Shown piece by piece: positions 46,372-59,600 of a stretch of DNA of 64,000 bases. The stretch is from Knoxdaviesia capensis. Its lineage: Eukaryota > Ascomycota > Sordariomycetes > Microascales > Gondwanamycetaceae. The stretch lies in contig LNGK01000010.1 of the NCBI GenBank assembly GCA_001510575.1, positions 805,825 to 869,824 on the forward strand, read 5' to 3'. A model generated the notes under the pieces. The model was not told where the DNA came from, made no database searches, and saw only the letters and a list, made by a program, of their open reading frames with translations. Position 1 is the first letter of the stretch. Each line of letters begins with the position of its first letter. Both the position numbers and the translations under genes were made by a program.

Positions 46372-47312
46372 TACCAATCTAACCGCTGCCGGTGTCGTCG
46401 AAGAACAGAAATGACGGAAGGTGCCTGAGGAACACACCCAAAGGGGCCAGGCCACATTTCAGTAATTCTTTTTATTTTTATTTTTATTTATTTTATTTTT
46501 TCCGCCGCTGGAGTTTGTGAGCTCCCAACCACTGAATTTTCTTAGGGGCAGAAGCAGCAGCTATGAAATGCGGTGGTGCACGGATTATTGAGATACACAA
46601 TAATGCGGCCAAAGTGTATGGCGGTGGGTTTTACGAGTCCAGCCATCGTTTTTTTTTTCTTCTTTTTTCTTTTTCTCTCTCCGAGGAACCAAAACAGAGA
46701 CACAGCAAACGAAACAAAGGGCTTCCAGTGTACTGTACTGTACTGTACCTGCGCAGGGGAGAAAGACTCCAAAAAAAGAGGGGTGTGCAGGCAAGGTACA
46801 CAGGGGAAACGAGGAGCAGTTACAGGGGGGGAAGAAAGCAGGACCTGAGTGGAGTAAAGACAAAAAAAAAACGAGAGGGGAGAGACGAGAGAGGGGAAGC
46901 GAAGGGAAAACCATCAAGCCCATCAGGTACGCGAGAAGACCAAAAAATAGTGTGTGCTTGAGGAAGGCCAAAAGCGGGCAGCAAGGCAACGGCAACGGTC
47001 TAGATTTCGCTGCTAGCGACCGACGAGCTACGAGCGGGTTTTTTTTGTTCTAAGAGACGACTGTCTGGAAACGGGAGTGGGAAAAGTGTCTCACCCAGAA
47101 TCTCAGGTATCCATCTCACCTCTGAACTTGCCTTGCTGTAGGTGGTGAGGTGTTAAAAATCAACTGGCACGCATACCAAAGGGGGGGGGGGGCACCCAAA
47201 CCCGCATACGGACGACGACGGCGGGCCTTTTTTATTTATTTTTATTTTTTATTTTTTATTTTTTATTTTTTTATTTTTTTTACCTTCTATGGAACTAGCC
47301 CCCTGGGAAAAG

Positions 47313-47640
47313 AGAGAGAGAGAGAGGGGAGCAAGAGACCAAAGGGGGCCAAAGGTCCGTTGACAGCCGCCTCTTTCTTCTTGGGTCCTCCGTTCGTACC
47401 TGTACCTGTGCCTGTTAGAGGAGGGAAGAGAGAGAGAGAGAGGGAGAGAGAGAGAGAGAGAGAGCGGGGGCGTGGTGTGGTGCCAAGTTGGCCGGGCGTT
47501 AGGGTTTTTGCATGCTTTGCGATGCTAAGCGCTGGAACTGGCTGTGCCATGGGCAGAGAGAGAGAGGGAGGGAGAGAGAGGGAGGGAGGGAGAGGGAGAG
47601 AAAGAGAGAAAGAAAGAGAGAGAGAGAGAGAGAAAGAGAC
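47313..47640 (+). repeat. Purine-rich GA tracts
   Basis: Three near-pure purine stretches of GAGAGA and GGGAGG units (longest about 47551-47639) are separated by mixed sequence. Mirror-symmetric purine tracts can form triplex DNA. Confidence 0.85.
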
Positions 47641-50600
47641 CAGTTATCACAGATGCACACGCTTTCATGCGAGGATGGACGGCAGAGCATAGGTACCTGA
47701 TTATGCATGTCGGCCGTGTATGCCAGCCAGTGGAGATGGATGGGATATATCACGAGGGGAAACCGAAGTTAATGCAAGGGGAAGATGCGCCGAGTGTTTT
47801 TGGGCCGCCGGCGGAGGTGCCAGCTCCGACGAAACAACGAAGTGTGGCGTTTCTGCCCGGACTGGTGATCGTCGTGGTGATGCTCCATGTCGTGCGGTGT
47901 GTGTGTGAGTTTGTGTGTGTGTGGCTGAGGCTTCCTTCCGTGGTTGTGCCCGGGGACGGTGTCGGTGGTACCTGCCGGTATTGTCGTCGTCCTCGTCGGC
48001 ATCGGTGTCGCCGCCGTGGGATGACTAACCCGACGACCTATTCAGACGACAGCATATTCTTCCTGTGCCTTTCGCTCTCCTTTTCTTTCGCTCTCTCTCT
48101 CTCTCCCTCCCCTCATCTCATATCATCACCTGTCATCGTCTCCATCGTCACCACCGTCTCTAGTAGATTGCATATATCAGTCTTTCATCAGTGTGGCTCA
48201 GTCCACGGAAAAGCTTGTGTATCCCCTCTCGATGCAGACAGGCATGTCCAGCACAGTACTGTGAACTGGGTGATCTCTGCACCTCTTCTGACGACTCTCT
48301 CGCGTTTAGGTGCACATGCACATGTGTGGGAGAGAGAGGTCGCAGGTGCAGCCAACCTCGCCTCAGGTACCGAAATCCGCTTTTTCCCCTTCTAAGGTCC
48401 CAAGGTACCAGTACCTAAACACCTACACCGCCAGCAAATACTGCGAGAGGAAAGGCAAGAAAGGACATGATTCCCTTTTCATATGCACACACCCCCCTCT
48501 TTTGCGGTCCTCTGCATAAGAACTCTTTTCTTTTATCTTACTCCTCGCGTTTTACTGGATCGGGGCTGGTACCTCATGCACCTTGTTTTAGTGCCGTGGC
48601 CCACTGACGCTTCTCTCTCTCTCTCTCCTTGTACCTGGTAGTCAGTGACTCGCTGTTGGTTGGTTTCCCTTGGACTAACCCCCTACATCGCCGTTTACAG
48701 CATCGCCCGGGCTGCTGAAGCCAGCCGAAGAGGCAGCAGAGCAGCGGCTTCTGGGTCAATCTATCCGAGGCCTTTTCCAGCAACCAGCAGCCCTTTCACA
48801 ATCAGTGGCGGATCATATCGTCGTCATACTTGGTGCTGTTGTTTCCGGTTTCCCCTCATGCCTTCTTCGTCGTCGCATGTCTGCTGTCCTCTACTACAAC
48901 ATGTGTACAGTACAGAGTACCTACAGCTCTCTCTAACCATCTCTGTCTCTTTCTCTCTCTCTCTCTCTTAGCTGCGTTGATCCGAGAATGCAACAGGAAT
49001 GTGGACTCACCGAGCCTACACCGTCTCTTCGTCGCGCGCATTGATTATTAATGGTTCCTCACCTTCCATTTATCGTCGCCCGTACGCAACGCAACTCGAC
49101 GCAACGCAACGCAACGCACGCACGCACGACGCACCCACATCTCGCCTGTCGCAGGAACAAACACGCACACACACACACACACAAAAGCAAAAAAAAAAAA
49201 AAAAACTCGGTACTGTCTGGCCTGTACCTACCGACCTGTAGCTATCGCACGCTACAGGGGACCTACGTCGGCCTGTTTAGCTTGTGCCTAGTATAGCCCG
49301 CCGCGTCCGCCGCCGCCGCTATATTTAAATCAAGTCAGATCATTTTCTCCACGACGTAGTGTGTACCTGTTGTCGTGATGCTGCTTGGTGCTGTTGCTGC
49401 CAGAGAAGGATCAGGAGTAAGGGACAGTACGTTGGATCCTCATTGTCCATCCCAAGCCCACATTAAATCGCCCACACCACCCACACCCCCTCCACCCGCC
49501 CCTCTTCTGCCCCTCTCTCTTCTCTTTTCTATCTCGCTGTCTCTTCTCGGTCGTTTCTGTATGTGCAACTGTTACTGACTGCCCCCTCCCCCAAGCCGCA
49601 AACTCCGGCGATGTGCCTGAGGCGAAGCACTCGCAGAACCAGAAACACCCAAGGGCGAAAAAGAAGAAGGCCACTTGAGACCATCTGCGTCCGTACCTTA
49701 CTTGCCTTGCCTAAACCGAGCCAACGGACTTATTCGCCTCTCGCTACAGATACGTAAGCATGCATCTGAGCCCAGCGCTACACACACGTCCCTCGATATC
49801 GCTCTCGAGTCTTTTCTCCGTCCCTCCCAGCACCTCAGTGTCTCTCTTCTGTCTGCTGCCTTCATTCCGTCAGACCATCCAGCATCTCTCCCTTCCCGTG
49901 TTTTAACTGGCCCGGCGCCTTTTTCCCCCTTCGCTGCCTGTCCCTGGACGTTCTCGTCTATACTAGTGATTCCATATTCTGTCATCGATCTTTGTCCCCA
50001 GCCTCAGGACTTTAAACTCGCCCTCCCTGCTGTACCTTACCTCGTTTTCTCTTTTCTGTCTCGCTCTCTCACACAGACACAGACACTCTCTCCACACCCA
50101 CTTTACTGCTCGAAACCCAAACCTACCTCCTCGCTGACTCGCTGCCACATGCGTCGATAGTACCTCCATACACCACGACCACTATACAACAAGTACTTAC
50201 TGCGCACTACGGACGGCTTCTGATCTCTAGCTTCCATACACCCCCCCCCTTTCCACCTTAACCTTCCACACAGTGTCTCTCCTCTTTCTCTTCCTTTCCG
50301 TTAATATTATTTTCTTCCCTTCTTTTTGTTCCCTGATCCCCTCTCACATTTCGCCTTCTCTTTTTTCCCTTCTTCCTCCCATATCAATTTTTTTTTCCGG
50401 AGGGGGATTCTGTTCTTTTTTTCTTCTCTTCCCCTTTCTCTAACCTTTCTTTTTCTTTTTCTTCTCTAATTATCCCTCCATCAGCTCCTTCCTTTTCGCC
50501 CATCGATCCCTTTCCGCGCTTGTGGTTGTCTTCAGGGTTGTTTTGTTCCTTCTCTATCTTTCCGCCATCCCTAATTCCGGCTTTGTCTCTGTAACCCTCT

Positions 50601-50971
50601 TATTCTTCCCTCTTCTTTTTTTTCCGTCCATCCTCGATTCCGGAATCATTCCCCCGAATTCTTCGTTGCCATCTGTTTCCAACCATCAGCTACCGCTAGA
50701 GATCATCTGTTCTGTTTCGGCTTTTTCTTCAGTCCGGCGTTTGTAGCGGCTTCCGGATCTTCTCTTATGTCTGTCTCTCTCTATAATTCTTAATCTCGCC
50801 CACGCCTCGTCTGCACTGCTCGATTGCGACAACTTCACCTTCTTTGTTAGACAACATCATCGACGGTGCCTCATTTTCGTATCGACCCACCTCCGAGAGA
50901 CAGACAGCGAAACAGTGGCCGAAACCGTCTCAAAACAGGCACACCACAATCTGCAATTCTCTCTTTCCCCG

Positions 50972-53322
50972 ATGGCGACAAGCTTCCGTTCTGTGAACTC
51001 GTCCTTCCCGCCCCCCGGAGGACCGTCGCCGCAGCTTCTCTCTCCCTCCGTGTCCAGTCCCCGCCGGTCGGCCGCCACCATCCTGCCATTCCACAGCAAG
51101 CCCGCCGAAAATGCCGCCGGCCCGCTAAACCCGCCCCCATCCGCCGCTCCCACCGCCCTGGCTCCCCACATGCCCGAGCCGTCCGACATCTCCAAGTCCG
51201 CCCTGCTGCCGCACCGCACCACTTCGCTGCGCTCCACCCAGTCCAAGACCTCCGACGACGTCGACATGGACTCGCCCGACGCTGGGGACGCTTCCGTCCA
51301 CGACCTCCCCGCGGACGACCCGGCTCTGTCCGACGTCGATAGCCTCAACGGCGACGACTCCAAGTCAAAGCAGAAGAAGCGCGTGCAGAAGTTCTTCTGC
51401 ACAAACTTTCCTCCCTGCACTCTGAGCTTCACCCGGAGTGAACATCTAGCCCGCCATATAAGGTTCGTTGATCCCTGCGCTTTGCTTGTTTGTTGGCTTG
51501 TTTGTTCCGTGGACGTTCCCCCCCGCAGTATTGTCATTTTTGGTCCGAGGCACATAATAACGTGAAAACGCTCCCAACTCGCAGAAAACACACTGGCGAA
51601 CGTCCGTTTGAATGCCACTGCGGACGCCGCTTCTCGCGCCTCGACAACCTCCGCCAACATGCCACCACCGTACACGTCAACGAGGCCATCCCCAGCGACT
51701 CGCTCGCCGCCACATCGTCGAGATTCCGCGCCCCGACCCAGATGCGCACCGACCGCCCCCGGCCGGTTCCCGGGTCCCGCGCGCGCGTGGCGCCGTCGGC
51801 AAACGGCATTCTGTCGCCGCGGTCGCACCGCCGGTCGCAGTCGAGCTCCAGCATCGCCAGCATCGCCTCGGTGAGCACGGTCTACAGCACCCGCGACGAG
51901 AGCGGGCGGCGGCGGGTGCCGCCGCCGCTGATCATGGCCGATACGCGCAACGGGCCCATGGCGCCGATGGAGGGGTACCCGTCTCCGAGCGAGTTTGGAA
52001 CACCGACTTCCGCCACCTTTTCCGTCAACGCCGCCCAGGGCCCCGGCAGCCCGCGCTGGGGGTCGACCATGGCGTCGCCCATGTCGGCGCATTCGCGCTC
52101 GCAGAGCAGTGTCTACTCGGGCATGCGCACGCCCGGCCGCCGGCTCAGTGTTCCGTCGACCGGCACGTTTTACCACGCGTCGCGATCGTTTGGCCCGCAG
52201 TTGGCCTCGCCTGAAGCCATGGCTCCCGGCGGGCCCGGCCCGTTTTCGTGGTCGCAACAGCACAGTGCTGCTTCTATGCAGCAACAGCACCAGCACCAGC
52301 ACCAGCACCAGCCGCAACATCCCGGAATGTCGCAGCAGCAGCCGCTTCCCCAGCACCTGCTCGGTCACCACCAGTCTCTGCGGCCTCAGATCGAGATGGG
52401 TCCGCAGGGTCCGCCGCAGGGTGGGCCATCGGAGGCAGCGATTCGCGAGGATGCGCGTCGGCGGACGTGGCATGTCGACTCGGCGCCGTCGTACGCAGTG
52501 CACGAGGGCGGTCCCCATCAACAACAGCAACAACAGCAACAACAACAGCAACACCAGCAGCAGCTGCCGCCGTCCAGCCCGAGATCTGGCCCGGGACCGA
52601 TGGTGTACCAGCAGCACCCGCCGACGCAGCAACGCCCGCGAACGCCGCCGTCGTCCGTCCGCCTCCCCGGAATCGCGTCGATAATCACCCCGCCGCAGCG
52701 CCAGCCGTCGCCGATGATGATCGACAACAACACCAGCAATAACAACTCCAGCGGCCTGCCGTCTCTCCTCCCGCCGGCGTCGATCGGGGCCGAGGAGCGC
52801 CGCGCCACCGCGGTGTGGGACAAGGGCCTGCACCGCAACCTCACCCGCCAGGACCACCAGCAGGGCAGCGGCGGGCCTGAGCAGTCGCCCTCGTACCACC
52901 ACTACCAGGTGCACCAGCACATGCTGCAGCCGCCGGCGCCGCCGGCGTGGATGATCAAGAGCGAGTCGGGCGGCGGGGCGCCGCGGCGCGCGCGCCACGG
53001 GTACACCATGTCGGCGCCGTCGAACAGCCTGTCGCGGGACACGGCGTCCAAGCGCCACGCGTGGTACAACGGGCCGGTGTCGCGCGGCGGCGGTGGGGGC
53101 GAGCGCATGGTGCATCCGAACGCGGTGGCGTTCAGCCAATTCCCGCCGCCACGGCGCGAGGGGGGCGGCGGCGGGGGGGTGCAGACTGAGCCGACGGTGT
53201 ATGAGCAGGACCATGCGTATGAGCAGGAGAGCGGTGGCGGTGGGGGTGGGGGTGGCCGGCCGACGGGGCTGGATGCGTTGGCGGCGGCGGCGGCGAGTGA
53301 GGTGAATAAGGGGAACTACTAG
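50972..53322 (+). CDS. C2H2 zinc-finger transcription factor (Usv1/Rgm1/Com2-like)
   Basis: Two exons (50972-51462, 51585-53322) encode 742 aa. A Pro/Ser/Ala-rich N-terminus with an acidic patch (about 110-145) leads to two adjacent fingers at about 152-190. Finger 1 is C-x5-C-x12-H-x3-H, split by the intron at R-H-I-R. Finger 2 has the compact C-H-C start, C-x1-C-x12-H-x4-H. The K-H-T-G-E-R-P-F linker joins them. This finger pair, with S-F-T-R-S-E-H-L-A-R-H, resembles the Usv1/Rgm1/Com2 stress-type regulators that bind AGGGG-like sites. The long tail is low-complexity, with Ser/Arg, Gln/His (52270-52330, 52518-52560) and Gly runs, typical of disordered activation or repression regions. The ATG at 50972 is the first in frame; upstream in-frame codons lack ATG. 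Confidence 0.87.
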
Positions 53323-54476
53323 GCTGGGGCCGGGGCTTGTGCCTGCTAGTCTGCGTCTCCGTTCTCTCGCTGTGGTTCTCTCTGCTCCGTGTCTCTGTTT
53401 CTCTCCGCCTCCTCCTGCCTCTGTCGCCTGTCTCTTTGCTCTGAACACTCTTCCTCTCTCCGCTCAATCTCTCCGCATATACCGCTGTCCATACCTCTCC
53501 ACCCCGTCTCCGAACCGTATTGCTTGTCTACCCAGTGGAAATCCGCGACGTTCATAGGCAGTCCCTATTCTCACTTGGGTGCACAACGACCACCATTCAC
53601 CCACGCAGGACCGACCATGGTCCCCTCATCTCATTCCCGATTTTGGATATCCCACATCTCACAAGACCAACTCCATTTCGGTCCTCTGCTCGGGTCCTGT
53701 TTTTTTCTTTTCTGTTAGGAAGGGTATATTTGTTTTTCTGGGCAATCACACGACCTTATGCAACAAACCTCATTTTCTTTTTTTTTCTGGTTTTATTATG
53801 TCTGAGATATCCACGGGTTCTTTTTTTGCTTCGTTTTCCAGCTTTTCCTTACTCCTTCCTCTCTTTGTGCTCGGGATTCATTCACACCTGTTAGATTTCT
53901 CTAGTACTTGCTTTTCTTTGATCTGTCTCTCGCCGGGGCCTTCTGACTTCCTCTTGCGGTATTTGGTGGCCGTGGGGGAGTTCCTTTTTGCCTTCCGATG
54001 GACATTCATTCACCGGCATCTTGTTCTTTTCAGATATATCCGTGTTCATGGGATGTTTTTTTTTTCGTCGTTTTGAATCGCTCTGGCCCTCGTTCGCGCA
54101 CATGCACGTTTTTTTCTTTCCTTTTTTAAGTGTTCTGGCCTGTTTCCCCCCCTGCCTCAACCCCGACACACCCTTTTTCATGGAGGGTTATGTGTGTGTG
54201 TGGGCTTGAGTAGGGCGGGATGGGTTTAACGTTCATGATGATGACGACGAAATATTTATTCATTATATCTCTTGCTCTTACTGCACAGAAGTTTGCTTAT
54301 ACTGGTTTTTTGTGTGTGTTTCAGGTTGTCTTTTGGGTCTGAGGTTGGAGGAAGGGAGGGAGGGTATTTTGCATTTTGGGTTCGGGATATCGAGTGGGTG
54401 GGTTGGTTGGTGAGTGAGGGAAGGAGGTTCTTTTAGGAATTTTATATTTTTTGGTTGATATCTTATCGTTCTTTTG

Positions 54477-54531
<55 letters not shown>

Positions 54532-56248
54532 TCCTTCGAGGAGAGTACGTTAGGCCGTGAGGGGAGGTCTACGAGAACCAGTGGAGGGGAACGGCGGCGG
54601 TGCCACTTCTCTCGAGAGTATCTTAACTGTGTGCGTGAGTGTGTGTGAGGGCGAGAAGCGAGTGGGCGAGTGAGTGAGTGAGTGGATGGATGGCGAGGCC
54701 AGGCACAGGGATCAGGGGAGAGGGCGGCCAGCCCTATCATCCCGACTTCGTGCTCTGGCATGCTTACGGTTTTCTCTCGGCCCGGAGAACCATCAGCTCT
54801 ACAGTACAAACGAACGAACGAGTCCCTCCTTGCTGGTCTTTCGGGCGTGGTTCCTGGTGTCTTGTGGATGGGGTGGACAGTCATGGACGTTTTTTCTTTT
54901 TTCCGAAGACCTTACTGCGCTCGTGAAAGGGGGGGGACGCAGAGCAGCGCGGTGTGTGTGTGGGTTCCCCCATGGTCCAGGCCATCGGCGTCCTCCTCCT
55001 CCTCTCATCGCGTTTCATTGCCGGTTCGGGACTACAGTCCTGTTTTTTTCGTGTGATACGTCTGGGTGACACGCCGGTTTGGGCGTTCGGGTAAGTCTGT
55101 GGTTGGTGCAGCAGGACAACCAGCTCTGGGTTTCTTCTTTTTTTCTTTTTTCTTTTTTCTTTTTTTTTCAACGGTGCGAGAGGCCGACCACAGCCAACAA
55201 ACAGTCTTCTCCTCCTCTTCTTCTCCCTCTTCTTCTTTTCTCTCTCTCGTCTGGTTGTGGGTGGTCTGCGTTTGCTTGGGACTAGTCCAGACGAGGGGCC
55301 CATATGCACACCGTATGGACGCGGAACGAACGCACGCATATGTCGACCAGAGAGAAAACGGCATAGCTCGACGAAGTGCCCGACAGGAAGAGGTTGAAAA
55401 AGGCAGACAGCCAGATACCACGAGGAGCAGGATAAGGCAGTGTGCGGGCGTTTCTGTGCTCATGCACCTCCCTCTCTTCCTCTTTCGGTTTTTCTGATCT
55501 TTGCTTTCTTGCTGCTGTGTGCATATGGGCGGAGAAACACCGGCTAGGGATGCTACATAGATTTCTGTCGTTTTAGTTTTTTTATAAGTCTTTGCGTTCT
55601 ATGACAGGTGAGATGTGATAAAAAGCAAAAAAGAGGGGGGGGGTATTAAGCGAACGTGGCCCCGCGAGGTGACTGGAAGATACAGCGGAACTGGCCGCTA
55701 TGGACAATTCGAGAGTGTCTAGTATTAAATCTCCCATTTGAAAGTTAGGAAGTACGGTAGGGGGGTTTCAAATCTCCTCGACTCGTAGGAATCACGGTTT
55801 ATCGGGCCTAATCTAGTATGGAAGCACACCCCGGAACGACAAGGACGAAACCACGAAGAGAAAAAAAACCCCCGAGAGAAGAGCGAGAGGGCTTTTACTC
55901 AAGCGGGCCGGGTGGACTTGTCGACTACGGCTTTCGGCGGGAGAGGGGGGGCGCTTGGCAAGCCGTGCTCTCTCTTGCTTTCCCTCTTTGTTTCTTCATG
56001 TGTGTGTGTGTGTGTGCCTTATTTGGTCGATGCTGCAGCTTGGCTTCGGGCGTGGGTTTTGGTCCGGCCTGTGGTTCCCGCGCTACACTAAGAGACGCAC
56101 ATCTGCAGGAAGCTATTAGTTTCTGTGTGCACTGCGTGCGTTTTTAGGTGCTTGTGAACCCTTGGGAGAACAAAGTGGGCGGGTTAATTGTGGGAAGCGT
56201 TTCCATGGGTGGTTGGTTCCCTGGCATTGTTCGCCTGGGTTAACTGTG

Positions 56249-56284
<36 letters not shown>

Positions 56285-56650
56285 GTACGAGACGAGCCAT
56301 TGAAGCTTGTCCGTTTCAAGGTCACTCTTGAGGAGGTTTCAATTGGCGGGTTCTGGCAGGACGTTCAGAACGAGAAGCTTGGGCTGGTGTTGTATTTATC
56401 TCCCGGAGTCTCCCTCACTTTTTTCCCCTTTGATTTCCTTTTTTCTCCCCTTGGCTGACCTTGTAGTAAACTCTTAGCTCTGGTCTTATCTTGTCTCGTC
56501 TTTTGTCTTTCGCTTATCTCTCTCTCTTTCTTTCCCCTGGATTTTGACACACCGCACACTTGAATTCCCTCCTCCCTCCACCACCCGAACAGCCAACCTC
56601 ACAACCCCGCGGAAGTTGAACCCCCGTCCCCGCGAGATCCCCCAAGTTCA
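53323..56650. other. 3.3 kb intergenic region between two regulators
   Basis: No gene is supported. T-rich probable 3' untranslated sequence follows the C2H2 gene. A (GT)n run of about 23 units occupies 54481-54526, and CT runs lie near 56251-56285. The last 150 bases are the leader of the Zn2Cys6 gene. Confidence 0.55.
54481..54526 (+). repeat. (GT)n microsatellite, about 23 units
   Basis: An uninterrupted GT dinucleotide run, the longest pure dinucleotide tract in the window. Confidence 0.98.
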
Positions 56651-59600
56651 ATGGACGTCTCCGCTCCTCGCCAGCCAGGCGCCCCGCCCGGCGGTCCGCC
56701 GACCCAGTCGTCGTCGATGGTCGGCGGCGACGGGGGGCCGAAGAAGCGGAACCGCATACGGTTTTCGTGTACCATGTGCCGAGAGAAGAAGTGCGTTGTC
56801 TCCCTGCTTTTGATTGTCTTTTTTGTTTTCTGTCGTCCCCTTCCTTTCTCCCTCGCGTCTCTGTCCCCAATGCAGAGCTCCCACCCCTTGCCTTTCCCCG
56901 CACCCGCCTTGAGCCCTGTTCCATGTCTCAACCTGCAAATGCATCTCCCACCCGAGTAAAAAAAAAAAACCTAACGTCCCCCGCAGACTCAAGTGCAACC
57001 GCGCCAGCCCGGCCTGCGACCAGTGCCTGCGCCGCAAGCTCGGCCCCAGCTGCCGCTACATCCAGTACGCGGTCCCGAAAGACCTGACGAAGCGCCTCTC
57101 GCGCGACCCCAGCGGCCCGCGCGACGCGTCGGCCGGCTTCTCCGGCTCCGGCAGCGGCCCGCTGGCCAGCGGCGGCCACGGCCACGGCCACGGAGCGGGG
57201 TCCCGCCCGGAGTCCGTGCAGGACCGCCTCTCGCAGCTCGAGTCGCTCGTCGGCTACCTGCGGCGCGAGCTGGCCGACCACCGCGCCAACGAGGACGCCG
57301 CGGCCGCGGGGCTGCCGCCCCTGCCGACCGGCGAGAACCTCACCGCGCTGAACAACCCGTTCTTGGCGCCGCTGCGCGCCCGCATGCAGCGCCCGGTGCC
57401 GCAGCCGAACACGCCGCTGGGCCCGGATACGCCGGGCGACCTGGCCGGTGTGGTGGAGCCGACGCCCGCGGGCGCGTTGGTGGATGCCCATCGGTACGTC
57501 GACTCGGCGAACTGGGAGGCCATTCTTGACGATGTGAGTGTCTTGTCCTATTCTGCCGTGTTTTTTTTAGTTTTACTCCCCCCCCCCGATTGAACGAGTC
57601 CGCGTGAGAAAAAAGAAAGAGAGAGGGGGAATCGCGAAGGCTAACACCCCCAGATCACCCGCCTGACCAACGACCTGAAAACCGCCGACGACGACGACGA
57701 CGAGTACGAGGAGGAGGACCGCGCCGAAGACGCCCTGGCCAGCAAGACCGGGCCCGTGCTGCTGCTCGGCTCGTTCCCGCCGGCCTCGGTGATGGACCTG
57801 TTCGAGCTGTTGCCGCCGCGGCCGGTGGTCGATCACTTGATCCATCGCTTTTTCCAGGGCAAGGAGCCTGCGTGGAGTGAGATTTTCTTTCCCTTTTCCT
57901 TCTTTTTCTTCTTTTTACTTTCTTTTTTTGCACTCTCTACACATCTGTTTTATTCGTACAGGTAGTGGATGACGGAGTTTGTGTCAGTGGACAGTGGATG
58001 TCCAGTTAAGGTTCTTCGAGCCAGCTTCTAGAATTCCTGCTGGCCTGCTCCTTCCTGTGCCTGTGTCTATTTTTATTTCTCTCTCGCTCCTTCCTGTTCC
58101 TGTGTCTATCTTTAGTTCTCTCTCGCTCCTTCCCGTTCTCCTCCCGCACTTCCATTGGCCTTCTAGACGTAGCTATAGCGCTCCTTCTCATCCAAACTCC
58201 ATTTACATCCAACCTGTCTAACCTCTAATCTCTCTAAATAGTGATGTTCCACATCCCCAGCTTCATGCGCCACTACGACAACTTCTGGAAAGACCCGTCG
58301 CAGGTGTCGATCACCTTCCTCGGCCTTCTCTTCATCATGATCACCCACGCCGCCTTCTTCTGCCTGCGGGGCGACGAGGAAATCCCCGGCAACATCGGCA
58401 CCGCGCAGGAAGTGTGCAACGTGTTCCGCATCCGCACGGCGCAGTGTCTGGCGCTGGACGACTACACCAAGCCCGGCAAATGGAAGGTCGAGGCGATGAT
58501 TCTGTACTTCGGCATCGAGTACCTGCGCACGGCGGACGCCCACCAGGGCACATCGATCATGCTGGCCATTATTGTGCGGCTGGCCATGCACTCGGGCCTG
58601 CACCGCGACCCGCGCCACTTCCCGGACATGACGCCGTTCGACACCGAGATGCGCCGGCGGCTGTGGACGGTGCTCACGGAGATCGAGCTGCTGGTGTCGT
58701 TCCAGTTCGGCCTGCCGCCGTGCATCCAGCGGCAGTTCTTCGACACGGGGCTGCCGTCCAACCGCTACGACACCGACTTTGACGAGGACACGGCGGAGAT
58801 GCCGCCGGAACGCGACCTGACCGACCGCACGCCGACGCTGTACACGATCGTCAAGTCACGGCTGGTGGTGGTGTTCAGCGACATCCTGGCCACGATGACG
58901 TCGCAGATCAGCCCGACGTACGGCGAAGTGCTGCGGCTGGACAAGAAGCTGGAGGACGCGCACAACCTGGTGGCGCCGATGCTGCGCATCCGGCCGTTCC
59001 ACGAGGCGGCCGACGACCCGGTCGACCTGCTGATGCAGCGGCTGTGGATCGAGCTGATGTACCTGAAGGCGCGCATCGTGCTGCACCGGCGCTTCTGCTC
59101 CAGCAGCAGCCCCGACCCGCGCTACCACTACTCGCGCGTCAGCTGCATCGAGGCGTCGGTGCAGATGCTGCACCACCAGTTCGACATCCACAACGAGATC
59201 CAGCCGGGCGGCCGCCTGAGCAAGGAGCGCTGGTTCCTGTCGAGCCTGAGCACCCACGACTTCCTGCTCGCCAACATGATGCTGTGTCTGGAGCTGCACT
59301 ACCTGAACAGCAAGCGCGCCGTGGCCGCGCCGGCCGTCGAGCCCAACGGCATGCCCGACCCCATCGCGGTCGAGCCGCTGCTGCAGATCATCAGCATCAG
59401 CCGCAACATCTGGTACCAGCGCCGCAAGGAGAGCTCGGAGGCGGTGCGCGGCTTCAAGATCCTCAGCCGCATGCTGTCGCTGTCGACCGGGGTGCGCTAC
59501 GAGACCTCGCCCGAGAACGAGCGCGGCACGGCCGCCGCCGGTGCGCCCGCGGCGGCGGCCGGCGCTGCGCCTGCGTCTCCTGTCGACGCCGACATGACCG

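Larger units (their letters stand above)
44803..50971. other. 6.2 kb region without genes, rich in simple repeats
   Basis: No protein or RNA gene is supported. It includes a telomere-like double box (46357-46371), A/T runs near 46465-46500 and 47228-47280, long purine tracts at 47313-47330, 47413-47466 and 47551-47639, a CAACG repeat near 49085-49130 and a CA run plus poly(A) near 49160-49205. From about 49.8 kb a pyrimidine-rich stretch leads to the C2H2 regulator. Much of it may be distal regulatory DNA and long leader. Confidence 0.5.

Noticed and set aside
50857..53448. 863-codon minus-strand frame opposite the C2H2 gene
   Set aside because: Arg-rich shadow of a real gene with recognised zinc fingers and a good intron.
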